The translations under genes and the position numbers were made by a program. Positions 42,115 to 50,324 of a stretch of DNA of 64,000 nucleotides are shown here, piece by piece (position 1 is the stretch's first letter; every line of letters begins with the position of its first letter). The notes under the pieces are model-generated. The model was given only the letters and a program-made list of their open reading frames with translations, had not been told where the DNA came from and did no database searches. The DNA comes from VRUE01 sp963725085. GTDB lineage: Bacteria > Actinomycetota > Thermoleophilia > Solirubrobacterales > 70-9. The stretch lies in the NCBI GenBank assembly GCA_963725085.1, contig CAVRXM010000005.1:620001-684000 (forward strand), written 5' to 3'.

Positions 42115-43348
42115 TCAGGAGCCGATCGCAGAGAGGTCGGTGTCGGGGTCGCCGAGGGCCTCGACCGAGCCCGAGACGTCGACCCCGTCGGCGAGCATCC
42201 GGCGCGCCTCGGCGAGGTCTTCGGGCCGCTCGACGCTGAGCGCGCCGGCGACCCTGCCGTCCTTCAGGTACCAGACCGAGAACTCGCCCGAGTCACGGTC
42301 TCCGCGCCAGACCTCCCGGTCCCACTCGTAGGCGGGGCCGACGTACTCGAGGCTCGCCCAGTCGGCGAGGTCGCTGAAGAAATAGGGGACGACGTCGTAG
42401 TCTCTGTCCTCGCCGAGCATGTTCTTGGCGGCGTGCATTCCCTGCTGCATCGCGACGTCCCAGTGCTCGACCCGGATGCGGGTGCCGTGGACGACGCTCT
42501 CATACGAGCAGCAGTCGCCGGCCGCGTAGACGCCCTCGAGCGAGGTCTGGAGCTTCGAGTCGCATCTGATTCCGTTCTCGATGTCGAGACCCGCCCTTTC
42601 GGCCAGCATCGCGTCGGCGCGGACGCCTGCCCCGACGACGACCGCATCGCACTCGATCGCGAGGCCGCTCTTGGTCACCACCGCCCGGACCCTGCCGTCG
42701 CCCTCGAAGGCCTCGAGCTCCTCGCCGCCGTGGACCGTGACCCCGTGGCCCTCGATCGTCTCCTGGAACCAGCGCCCGGCCTCCTCGCCGAAGGTCCGCG
42801 AGAGGGCGACGTCCTCCATCATCACGATCGTGCACCTGGTGCCCTTCGCCGTCAGCGAGGCGGCGACCTCGGTCCCGATGTAGCTGCCGCCGATCAGGAC
42901 GACATGCTCGGCCGCCTCGGCGTCGGCCCGGATCGCGTCAGAGTTGCCGAACGCCCGCAGGTAGTGGATCCCCTCGTTCTCGGCGCCCTCGACGCGAAGG
43001 ATGTTGACCATCGCCCCGGTCCCGAGCAGCGCCTTCCCGAACTCAATCTCCTCGCCGCCCTGGAGCTTCGCGGTCCGCGCGTCGGAGTCGATCGACATCA
43101 CGTTGACGCCGCTCAGCAGCTCGACCTCGTTCTCCTCGTACCAGGAGACCGGATTGACATGGGCGTCCTCGCGGGTGGCCTCGCCGCGCATGTACTCCTT
43201 CGAGAGCGGCGGCCGTTCGTAGGGCGGCTCGGGCTCGCGGCCGACGAGCGTGATCGACCCGTCGGCTCCCCGCTTGCGCAGCTCCGAGGCGCAGTTCGCC
43301 GACGCCAATCCGCCCCCGATCAACAGGAAGTCGACCGAGCGGCGCCAT
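42115..43348 (-). CDS. FAD-dependent NAD(P)H oxidoreductase (ferredoxin-reductase-like), one frameshift
   Basis: About 411 codons. N-terminal FAD site LIGGGLASANCASELRK, NAD site HVVLIGGSYIGTEVAASL and the second FAD motif GVYAAGDCCSYE; the C-terminal 100 residues form the Reductase_C domain. This matches ferredoxin/rubredoxin reductases and AIF-like flavoproteins, which pass electrons from NAD(P)H to a small iron-sulfur protein. The conserved frame begins without a good start; the ATG at 43346-43348, overlapping the RCK stop (TGATG), fits if one extra C near 43342 is removed (MARSVDFLLIGGG). Length mod 3 agrees. Confidence 0.85.
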
Positions 43349-44022
43349 CAGCCGGACCCGTTTTCTCCCGGGCCGAAGAGGTCCTTGAGCTCGTCCTCGC
43401 GACCGGGATCGAGGACGGCGAGGACCTCGTCTCCGGCCTCCAGCACCGTGTCGGGACCGGGGACGAACCCCTTGCCGTCGCGAAGCACCGAGATCAGGAG
43501 GCTGCCGTCCGGCATCGAGAGATCGCCGACGCGGTGCCCGGTCACCCGCGAGTCCTTGCCGAGCAGCATCTCGATGATCTCCAGCTGCTCCTCCTGGAGG
43601 TCGAGCAGATGGACGAGGCCGTACTCGGGCACCTCGTGCTCGAGCAGGCGCAGGATCAGGTCGGTGGCCGAGATCGACGGCTTGACCCCGAGCAGGTCGA
43701 AGTGCTGGCGATTGCGGGGGTTGTTGACGCGGGCGATGATCTGGCCGACCTCGTACTTCTCGCGTGCGACCTGACAGATCAGGATGTTGTCCTCGTCGTC
43801 GCCGGTCACGGCGATCACCATGTCGGCGCGCTGGACCCCGGCCCGCTCGAGGACCCAGAGCTCGGAGGCGTCGCCGTAGAGGACGTTGTGCTCGAGCTCC
43901 TGCTCGACCGTGAGGTAGCGGCGGCGGTTGCTCTCGATCACCGTCACCTCGTGCTCCTTTTCGAGCAGCTCGCGGGCCAGGTTCCAACCGACCTTCCCGG
44001 CGCCGACGATGATGATGTACAT
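43348..44022 (-). CDS. TrkA/CeoC-like RCK potassium-transport regulator
   Basis: 224 aa. RCK_N Rossmann domain IIIVGAGKVGWNLARELL with GDDEDNILICQVA, followed by an RCK_C (TrkA_C) domain (PDGSLLISVLRDGKGFVPGP, LEAGDEVLAVLDPG). It binds NAD(H) or nucleotides and gates a potassium transporter at the membrane face. The ATG overlaps the stop of the RCK protein before it, and its own stop overlaps the FAD oxidoreductase ATG. The pair resembles CeoB/CeoC (Rv2691/Rv2692), which lies next to APC permease Rv2690c in Mycobacterium tuberculosis. Confidence 0.88.
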   Translation of the reverse strand: MYIIIVGAGKVGWNLARELLEKEHEVTVIESNRRRYLTVEQELEHNVLYGDASELWVLERAGVQRADMVIAVTGDDEDNILICQVAREKYEVGQIIARVNNPRNRQHFDLLGVKPSISATDLILRLLEHEVPEYGLVHLLDLQEEQLEIIEMLLGKDSRVTGHRVGDLSMPDGSLLISVLRDGKGFVPGPDTVLEAGDEVLAVLDPGREDELKDLFGPGENGSG

Positions 44023-44489
44023 CAGGCCGCTTCCTCGGAGCCGGCTGGCCCGCCGTCGCCGCCCCCGGCGCCGTCGAGGACGGCGCTCTCGAGCATCTCG
44101 ATCGCGACCCGGGTCGGGCAGATCGTGTTCAGGCCCTGCCGCTGGTACCACTCGGCCCGCAGCGGGTCGAGGATCCGGGCGATCACGGTCGGGACCTCGT
44201 AGCGCCGCTGGGCGATCTGCGCGATCACGATGTTCGTGTTGTCGCCGTCGGTCGAGGCGATGAAGGCGTCGGCGCGCTCGATCCCGGCGGCGACCAGAGC
44301 GTCGACCTCGAGCCCGGCGCCGACCGTGAACATGCCGCCGAGGTCCTCCCACCCCTTCTCGAGGCCGACCTCGAGCCGCGTGTGCGACTCCGGGTCCTCG
44401 TCGAGGCAGGAGACTTCGTGGCCTTCGCGCAACATTGTCCGGGCGACGGACGAACCGACCCTCCCGCAGCCCACGATCAGGATGAACAC
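44022..44489 (-). CDS. TrkA/CeoB-like RCK_N protein
   Basis: 155 aa. RCK_N domain: FILIVGCGRVGSSVARTML, then STDGDNTNIVIAQIAQ and VIARILDPLRAEWYQRQG. No RCK_C domain; the tail is Gly/Ala/Glu-rich. The GTG at 44487-44489 is preferred to an upstream TTG (44510) because TAGTAT lies 7 nt before it and the Rossmann motif starts at once. Coupled to the second RCK gene. It probably dimerises with it to regulate potassium uptake, perhaps by the adjacent APC-USP permease. Confidence 0.85.
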   Translation of the reverse strand: MFILIVGCGRVGSSVARTMLREGHEVSCLDEDPESHTRLEVGLEKGWEDLGGMFTVGAGLEVDALVAAGIERADAFIASTDGDNTNIVIAQIAQRRYEVPTVIARILDPLRAEWYQRQGLNTICPTRVAIEMLESAVLDGAGGGDGGPAGSEEAA

Positions 44490-44496
44490 GGCCCTG

Positions 44497-44502
44497 ATAC
44501 TA
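44497..44502 (-). promoter_or_regulatory. -10 box TAGTAT of the RCK pair
   Basis: Minus-strand TAGTAT with a 7-nt gap to GTG 44489; a TTGACG lies directly upstream but too close to be its -35. Confidence 0.45.
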
Positions 44503-44506
44503 CGCG

Positions 44507-46504
44507 TCAATCAACGATTTCGGGCGGAGCGGTGAGGAGGACCCGGCACGGGGCCTTCTTCAGCACATACTGCGTCGCCGAGCCGATCTCGGCCGGCCTC
44601 GCCGCCCCGATTCCGCCCATCACAGCCCCGCCGCGGACCTTGGTCGGCGGCTCGCCGCCGACGACGATCGCCTCGACGTGCCGGCGCAGCGCCTCTTCGA
44701 CGATCCCCTTGCCGACGTCGCGCGCCCGCACGAGCTCGGCCGATACCGCGACGTTCTCGTACTCCTCTCCGACGTCGCGCGCCCGGTCGAGCGCGCGCCG
44801 CGCCTCGCCCTCGCGATCGCCGGGCAGGTCGGCATCGAGCGGGAGCGTTAGCGGGACCTCGACCACGTAGACGAGCTCGAGCCGCGTCTCCTCGCCGTGC
44901 CCGTCGGACTCCTCGGCGGTGGCCGCGGCGAGCCGGCCCGCGGTCGCGACGATGTCGTCGTCGAGCTCGGTCCCGAAGACCGGGACGAGGATGTTGCGGT
45001 AGGAGATCTCCAGGGCCTGCTTGGTCAGCGCCCGCTCGGTTACCGAGACCCGCCGCGTCAGCGACGTCCCCTCGACGACCTTTCGGTAGACGACGTAGAA
45101 GAGCAGGCCGAATGCCATCCACCCGAGCCCGACCCAGCGGGCGGTGTCGTGGAGGACGAGGACGCTGACGAAGGCGAGCCCGGTGAGGATCGCGGCGATC
45201 ACCACCGGGATCGGGATGCTCGCCCCGCGCCAATCGACGTTCCCGGGCACGCGGAACGGTCGCGGCCGGTCGGGTTCGGTGATCCGCAGCCGCAGGATCG
45301 AGAAGTGGGCGATCGTGATCGCCAGCGTCGCCCCGAAGGCGTAGATGCTGGCGAGCAGCTTGACGTCGGTCGGCACCACCAGCCCGATCACGATCAGGCC
45401 CGAGATCGCGATCGCGACGTGGGGGGTCGCGTGGCGGGCGTTCAGCTTGCCGAGCCAGCTCGGGATCTGGCGGTTGATCGCCAGCGTGTAGATATGGCGG
45501 GAGACCCCGAGCATCGCCGTCGTCGCCGCCCAGAACAGGACCGGCGTCGCGATGAGGGCGACGATCCAGCGCATCGATTCGGCGACCCACGACGGTTCGA
45601 ACGCCGAGACCACCCCCAGGACCGGCTCCTCGACGAACTCACCGCCGAGCGCGGTGTGGGGGCCGTCCGGCCCGGTGACCACCGGCACCGCCATCAGGGC
45701 GATCGCCGCCATCCCGGCGTAGATCAGCGGGACCGCGATCGCCCCGACCGAGACGATCCGCTTCAGGTCGGCCGGCTGGACGTCGATGTCGGGCGCGAGG
45801 TCGGACGCGGCCTCGATGCCCGCATAGGCGAGCATCGCGACGACGGCGGCGTAGATGACGTCCTTCAGGCTCGGGTTCGTGAACAGGTCGAGCTGGTCGG
45901 TGAGGCGGTCGGGATGGAAGACGGCGAGGACGCCGACGACGATCACCGCCAGCTGCAGGGCGATGTCGGCCAGCGCCAGGCCGACCAGCCACCGTTCCCG
46001 GACCCCGCGGCCGGTGACGTTGAAGACGTTCAGCAGGCAGGCGACGATGATCACCGCCGACGCGATCCCGATCTCCCAGCCCGACTCGCCGAACCCCGAG
46101 GCGACCGGCGTCAGGTAATGGGGAACGGAGATCGCCGCCAGCGCGGCGACGATCAGGTAGTCGATCAGGATCGCCCAGCCGGCGATGAACGCGATCAGCT
46201 CGTTGAAGCCGTGGCGGGCGAAGCTGGAGGAGCCCCCGCGTTCGCGGATCATCGCTCCGCCCTCGACATAGGTGAGGGTGGCGAGGACGAACAGCAGGCC
46301 GGCGACGAGGAAGATCAGCGGGGTGAGGCCGAGGCCGCGGTCGGCGACGACGCCGAGCGCGAAGTAGATCGAGAACCCGATCGCCGAGTAGACGGCGACG
46401 AACAGCCCCGGGACGCCGAGCCCGCGCTGGAACAGCGGCTCGAGTCGCGAGCTCGGGGGTTGCTCGGGGCTCTCCCCCTCCGGGATTCGCTCAGGCTCGC
46501 TCAC
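44507..46504 (-). CDS. APC-family permease with C-terminal USP-like domain (KimA-like)
   Basis: 665 aa from a GTG that overlaps the previous stop (GTGA). Twelve-helix APC transporter (YSAIGFSIYFALGVVADRGL, GGSSSFARHGFNELIAFIAG, AYAGIEAASDLAPDI), then from about residue 500 a cytosolic USP-like domain (YRNILVPVFGTELDDDIVAT, ending with APCRVLLTAPPEIVD). The same architecture is found in the K+ importer KimA, controlled by c-di-AMP. Amino-acid transport is the other possibility. The neighbouring RCK genes favour potassium. Confidence 0.85.
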   Translation of the reverse strand: MSEPERIPEGESPEQPPSSRLEPLFQRGLGVPGLFVAVYSAIGFSIYFALGVVADRGLGLTPLIFLVAGLLFVLATLTYVEGGAMIRERGGSSSFARHGFNELIAFIAGWAILIDYLIVAALAAISVPHYLTPVASGFGESGWEIGIASAVIIVACLLNVFNVTGRGVRERWLVGLALADIALQLAVIVVGVLAVFHPDRLTDQLDLFTNPSLKDVIYAAVVAMLAYAGIEAASDLAPDIDVQPADLKRIVSVGAIAVPLIYAGMAAIALMAVPVVTGPDGPHTALGGEFVEEPVLGVVSAFEPSWVAESMRWIVALIATPVLFWAATTAMLGVSRHIYTLAINRQIPSWLGKLNARHATPHVAIAISGLIVIGLVVPTDVKLLASIYAFGATLAITIAHFSILRLRITEPDRPRPFRVPGNVDWRGASIPIPVVIAAILTGLAFVSVLVLHDTARWVGLGWMAFGLLFYVVYRKVVEGTSLTRRVSVTERALTKQALEISYRNILVPVFGTELDDDIVATAGRLAAATAEESDGHGEETRLELVYVVEVPLTLPLDADLPGDREGEARRALDRARDVGEEYENVAVSAELVRARDVGKGIVEEALRRHVEAIVVGGEPPTKVRGGAVMGGIGAARPAEIGSATQYVLKKAPCRVLLTAPPEIVD

Positions 46505-46710
46505 CGAGGCGGATCCCCGGAGCCCATCCGCGCCGAGGCCCAGAGCCGCCCGGCGCCGACGGCGAGGAAGGCGATGCCGAGGATGACCCCGACCGAGAGC
46601 GGCCCGGCGCCATTTGCCAGGGCGCTGATCAGGATCACCAGGCCGAGCGCGATCAGGACGAACGAGAACGCGCGGACGGAGCCACGATAGATCCGCTCTG
46701 GAGAGGCCAT
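46501..46710 (-). CDS. Small two-helix membrane protein
   Basis: 69 aa. Two hydrophobic helices (AFSFVLIALGLVILISALAN and GVILGIAFLAVGAGRLWAS) with short charged ends. The ATG has TAGAAT 8 nt upstream, so it starts a leaderless transcript that probably includes the downstream APC-USP gene, which overlaps it by 4 bp. Lies between two APC-USP permeases. Function unknown; could be an accessory subunit. Confidence 0.65.
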   Translation of the reverse strand: MASPERIYRGSVRAFSFVLIALGLVILISALANGAGPLSVGVILGIAFLAVGAGRLWASARMGSGDPPR

Positions 46711-46718
46711 CGACCGCG

Positions 46719-46724
46719 ATTCTA
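46719..46724 (-). promoter_or_regulatory. -10 box TAGAAT
   Basis: Minus-strand TAGAAT, 8 nt before the ATG at 46710, overlapping the stop region of the upstream APC-USP gene. Confidence 0.45.
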
Positions 46725-48622
46725 GGCGGGAGCCGGCTGCGTTTCCGCGGCCTGCTGCACACCGTGGTCGGAGACCACGATCACCCGGCACGGCCGCTCG
46801 GCGAGCACCGTCTGCAGCGTCTTGTCGTAGAGGGGCATCCCGTTGCGGAACCGGAGCGGGACGACGACCGCGGCGGCGTTGATCATTTTCGCCTCCTCGG
46901 CGATCGAGTAGCCGGCCTGACCGGGGCGTACCCGCTCGACGTGGCCGGTCACCCGCTGGCCGCCGATCAGCTTCGCCTGCTCGACCTTGCTCTGGGCGGC
47001 GGTTTCCTCCTTGCGCAGCTCGGCATCGAGCGGAAGGTTGGTCGGGACGGTCAGCAGCGAGTGGACGTGGATCCCGCGCAGGCGTTTGGAGGCGAGCTTG
47101 ACCGCGGTCCCGACCATCTCCTCCGAGAACGGGTCGTCGTCCTCGAACGCGACCAGCACGCTCCGGTACTCGATCTCCTCGACCCCCAGGGGCTCGGGCG
47201 TCACCACCTTGACCGTCTCGGTCAGCGGCAGCCTCTGGTTGCGGCGATAGAGCATGTAGACGACGATGCCGAACAGCATCCAGCCGTGTCCCGACCACGA
47301 GCGTCGTCGGGTTGAGCGCCATGACGACGATCCAGGCGGCGAACGTGCCGAGGCCGCCGAGCACCGCGGTCAGCGGCAGCTCGGCGCCGAAGGCGCGGAA
47401 ATTGAGTGGCGGCTTCCAGGGCCGCTCCTCGTAGGACTTTCGCCGCCGCAGCTGGATCACCGCGAGGTGGGCGATCGTGAACGAGAGCATCGCGCCGAAC
47501 GAGTACATCGTCGCCAGGAAGTCGGTCTTGCCCGGCAGCAGGGTGAGCGTCGCGATCCCGGCGAAGATGATGATCGCGATGTAGGGGGTGCGGTAGCGGG
47601 GATGGACCTGGCGCAGCTTCTCCGGCAGCTGGCGGTGCTGGCCCATCGAGTAGGTCAGGCGGGAGACGCCGATCAGGCCGGCGTTGGTCGCGATCAGGAG
47701 GATGACCGCGGCGAGGATGCCGACGTAGAAGCGGAGGAGTTCGGTCAGGCCGGCGCTCGAGCCCGAGGTTCTCGACGATGCCGAGGATCGGGTCGTTGGC
47801 GAACTCGCTGCCGAGGGCCGTCGAGTAGTGGCCGGCGGCGTCCTGGGTGACCGGCATCGCCGAGAGCGCGACCATCGGGATGAAGAGGTAGAGGCCGAGG
47901 ACGGCGGCGACGGTGATGCCGACGCTGCGCGGGATCGATTTCGGCGCTTCCTTCGCCTCCTCGGCCATGTTGGAGATCGTCTCGATCCCGGTGTAGGCGA
48001 TCATCCCGACCGCGATCCCGAGCGCGAAGTCGCTCCAGGTCGGGGCGACCCCGAGGTGGACGTTGTCGACGAGGACGTTGGGGCTGAAGACGAGGAACAG
48101 GCCGATCCCGACCAGCACCACCTGGGTGGCGAGGTCGGCGACGGCGAGGATCAGGTTGAGGCGCGCCGACTCCTGCGAGCCGCGGATGTTGAGCAGCGCC
48201 AGGCCGGCGATCAGGACCGCGCCGCCGATGATGTCGCCGGGGCCGTGCCCGAGCGGCTCCCAGAACACGGCCAGGTAGTGGGGCACGAAGTAGGCCGAGA
48301 TCGCGACCGTGATCGTGTAGTTGAGCATCTGGCCCCAGGCGGCGATGAAGCTGACCAGCTCGTTGAACGCATGGCGGGCGAAGCTCGAGGAGCCGCCCGC
48401 CTCCGGGTACATCACCGTCGCCTCGGCGTAGGTCGCCGCGGTCGCGGCGAAGATCAGGCCTGAGATCACGAACGCGACCGGGGTCAGGCCGAGGGCGAAG
48501 GCGGCGGTGACGCCGAGCGCGTAGTAGATCGAGGAGCCGACGTTCCCGTAGGCCGCCGAGAACAGCGCGCCGACGCCGTGGACGCGGCTCAGCGATTCGT
48601 CTCTGGGGATGCGCCGGGCCAT
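46722..48622 (-). CDS. Second APC-family permease with C-terminal USP-like domain, two frameshifts
   Basis: About 633 codons. APC core: YGNVGSSIYYALGVTAAFAL, GGSSSFARHAFNELVSFIAA, GMIAYTGIETISNMAEEAKE, and after a shift near 47762 (an extra G in CTCGAGC) YIAIIIFAGIATLTLLPG. A second shift near 47285 (an extra A in GGGACACGG) joins to FGIVVYMLYRRNQRLPL and the USP-like domain (YRSVLVAFEDDDPFSEEMV to RVIVVSDHG). Length mod 3 fits two insertions. Paralogous to the APC-USP gene at 44507 and likely also an ion or amino-acid importer. Confidence 0.84.
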
Positions 48623-48647
48623 CTAGGCCGCGGGAACGCCGATTCGT

Positions 48648-49751
48648 TCAGCCATTCAAACCGAATATACGGCTGTGGACGGTGCGCGCCGCACGTGGGA
48701 CTCGCCGAGTGCCGGCGGGGGTCCCGCAGCCGCAGAGCGCGAGCGCCAGCTCGAGCTCCTCGCGCAGCAGCTCGAGGACCCGCAGCGCCCCCGCCTCGCC
48801 CCCGGCGGCGAGGCCCCAGAGCGCCGGCCTTCCGACCAGGACGGCGTCGGCGCCGAGGGCGAGCGCGATCGCGACGTCCACCCCGCGCCGGATCCCGCCG
48901 TCGACGAGGACCGCGGATCCTGCCGGCGACGGCCTCGACGACCTCGGAGAGCGCGTCGGCGCTCGCCAGGCAGCGGTCGAGCTGGCGGCCGCCGTGGTTG
49001 GAGACGACGACCCCGGCGGCGCCGTGCTCGACGGCGAGCGCCCCGTCCTCGCCGGTGAGGATCCCCTTGACCAGCACCGGGACGCCGGCCTCGGCGGCAA
49101 GCTCCTCGAGCTGGGACCAGTCCAGTGCGGGTTCCATCAGGTCGAAGGTCTCGGCGATCGTCAGCGCCCGGCTCGAGCCGATCGCCGCTTCGACGCTCGG
49201 CACCCCGAGCTCCTCGGGAATCGCGAAGCCGGTTCGCCGGTCGCGCTCGCGATTGCCGGCGCGGGCGGCGTCGACGGTGAGGACGATCGCCTCATAGCCC
49301 GGTCGCGACCGCCTCCTCGACCAGCGCCCTGGTCGACCCCATGTCCCGGAAGCGGTAGAGCTGGAACCAGCGCCGCCCGCCCGGGGCCGCCTCGGCGACC
49401 TGGCGCGGCCCCATCGTCGCCAGCGTCGAGAGGCACATCACGGTCCCGGCCGCCGCCGCGGCCCGCGCCATCGCCGCCTCGCCCTCGGGGTCGACCAGCC
49501 CCTGGTAGGCGACCGGCGCGACGAGGATCGGCGCGGCAGACGCGGCCGCCGAGGACCTCGGCCGAGGTCTCCCAGTCGCCGATCCCGGCCAGCATCCGCG
49601 GTCGCAGCCGCCACCGTTGCCAGGCGGCGACGTTCTCGCGCAGGGTCAGCTCATCGCCCGCCCCGCCGGCGAAATACCCGAGCACTCCTGGCTCGAGCCG
49701 CTCCGCCGCGGCCCGCTCGAAGTCGGAGACGTTGATCAACTGCTCGCCCAC
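48648..49751 (-). CDS. FMN-dependent alpha-hydroxy-acid dehydrogenase/oxidase, three frameshifts
   Basis: About 368 codons. LldD/lactate oxidase/glycolate oxidase family (TIM barrel with FMN). N-terminus INVSDFERAAAERL with GYFAGGAGDE; then PILVAPVAYQGLVDPEGEAA, VLVKGILTGEDGALAVEHG (catalytic Lys region), VVSNHGGRQLD (catalytic His) and VLVDGGIRRGVDVAIALALG. Shifts near 49546, 49300 (extra G in ACCGGGC) and 48915 (extra C in GATCCGC). Three insertions keep the total length divisible by 3. Oxidises L-lactate or another 2-hydroxy acid. Confidence 0.85.
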
Positions 49752-49823
49752 TGGGGCGCGACCCTAGCCGACCTCCGGCCGAGACCCGGTGTGCCCCGAT
49801 GAAGATTCGGGTAGCTTCGGCGA

Positions 49824-50324
49824 ATGCAAACTGATGGCCCGGATCGGGCCCACTCCCAGCCGTCCTCGCAGTTCTCGCCCTCGGGATCGCGTCCTGCGGC
49901 GGCGGCGGCGACTACGACGGTCACCGAAGAAAGCCCGGCCGGCGCCGAAGAAGGCACGACGAGCGCCGAAGCTGAAGGCGAACTCGAACAGGCTCCCGAA
50001 GAGAATGCTCCGCCCAGCGGTGACGCGCCGCGAGCGGAAAAAGTCGAGATCGAAAACTTCGCCTACAACCCCGATCCGGTGACGATCGAGGAAGGCGGCA
50101 AGGTGATCTGGATCAACCGCGACTCGGCGCCCCACACCGCGACCGCCGACGACGGCAGCTTCGACACCGGCGAACTCGAGGAAGGCAAGCTGAAGTCGGA
50201 GACGTTCAAGGAAGCCGGCGAATTCACCTACTTCTGCCAAATCCACCCGAGCATGCACGGCACGGTCCGGGTGGTGCCCGCAGAACGAGGCCGTCCGGCT
50301 CCTAGAAGTGGACGATCGGGATGA
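49824..50324 (+). CDS. Cupredoxin (plastocyanin-like) lipoprotein, N-terminal frameshifts
   Basis: The C-terminal half is a blue-copper domain: NFAYNPDPVTIEEGGKVIWI, the first His in DSAPHTAT, then YFCQIHPSMHGTVRV with Cys, His and Met ligands. The N-terminal part is broken: from the ATG at 49834, removing a base near 49861 gives AVLAVLALGIASCGGGG, a lipobox, and another shift near 49910 restores TTTVTEESPAGAEE. ATG 49824 has TAGCTT 6 nt upstream and is the alternative start. A Glu-rich linker (mostly GAA) joins the parts. It should carry electrons or bind copper at the cell surface. The 3' end overlaps convergent hppA. Confidence 0.78.
   Translation: MQTDGPDRAHSQPSSQFSPSGSRPAAAAATTTVTEESPAGAEEGTTSAEAEGELEQAPEENAPPSGDAPRAEKVEIENFAYNPDPVTIEEGGKVIWINRDSAPHTATADDGSFDTGELEEGKLKSETFKEAGEFTYFCQIHPSMHGTVRVVPAERGRPAPRSGRSG

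Noticed and set aside
44897..46690. 597-codon plus-strand frame opposite the APC-USP gene
   Set aside because: Antisense shadow, Asp/Arg/Gly-rich, no recognisable domain; the minus-strand APC protein explains the codon pattern.
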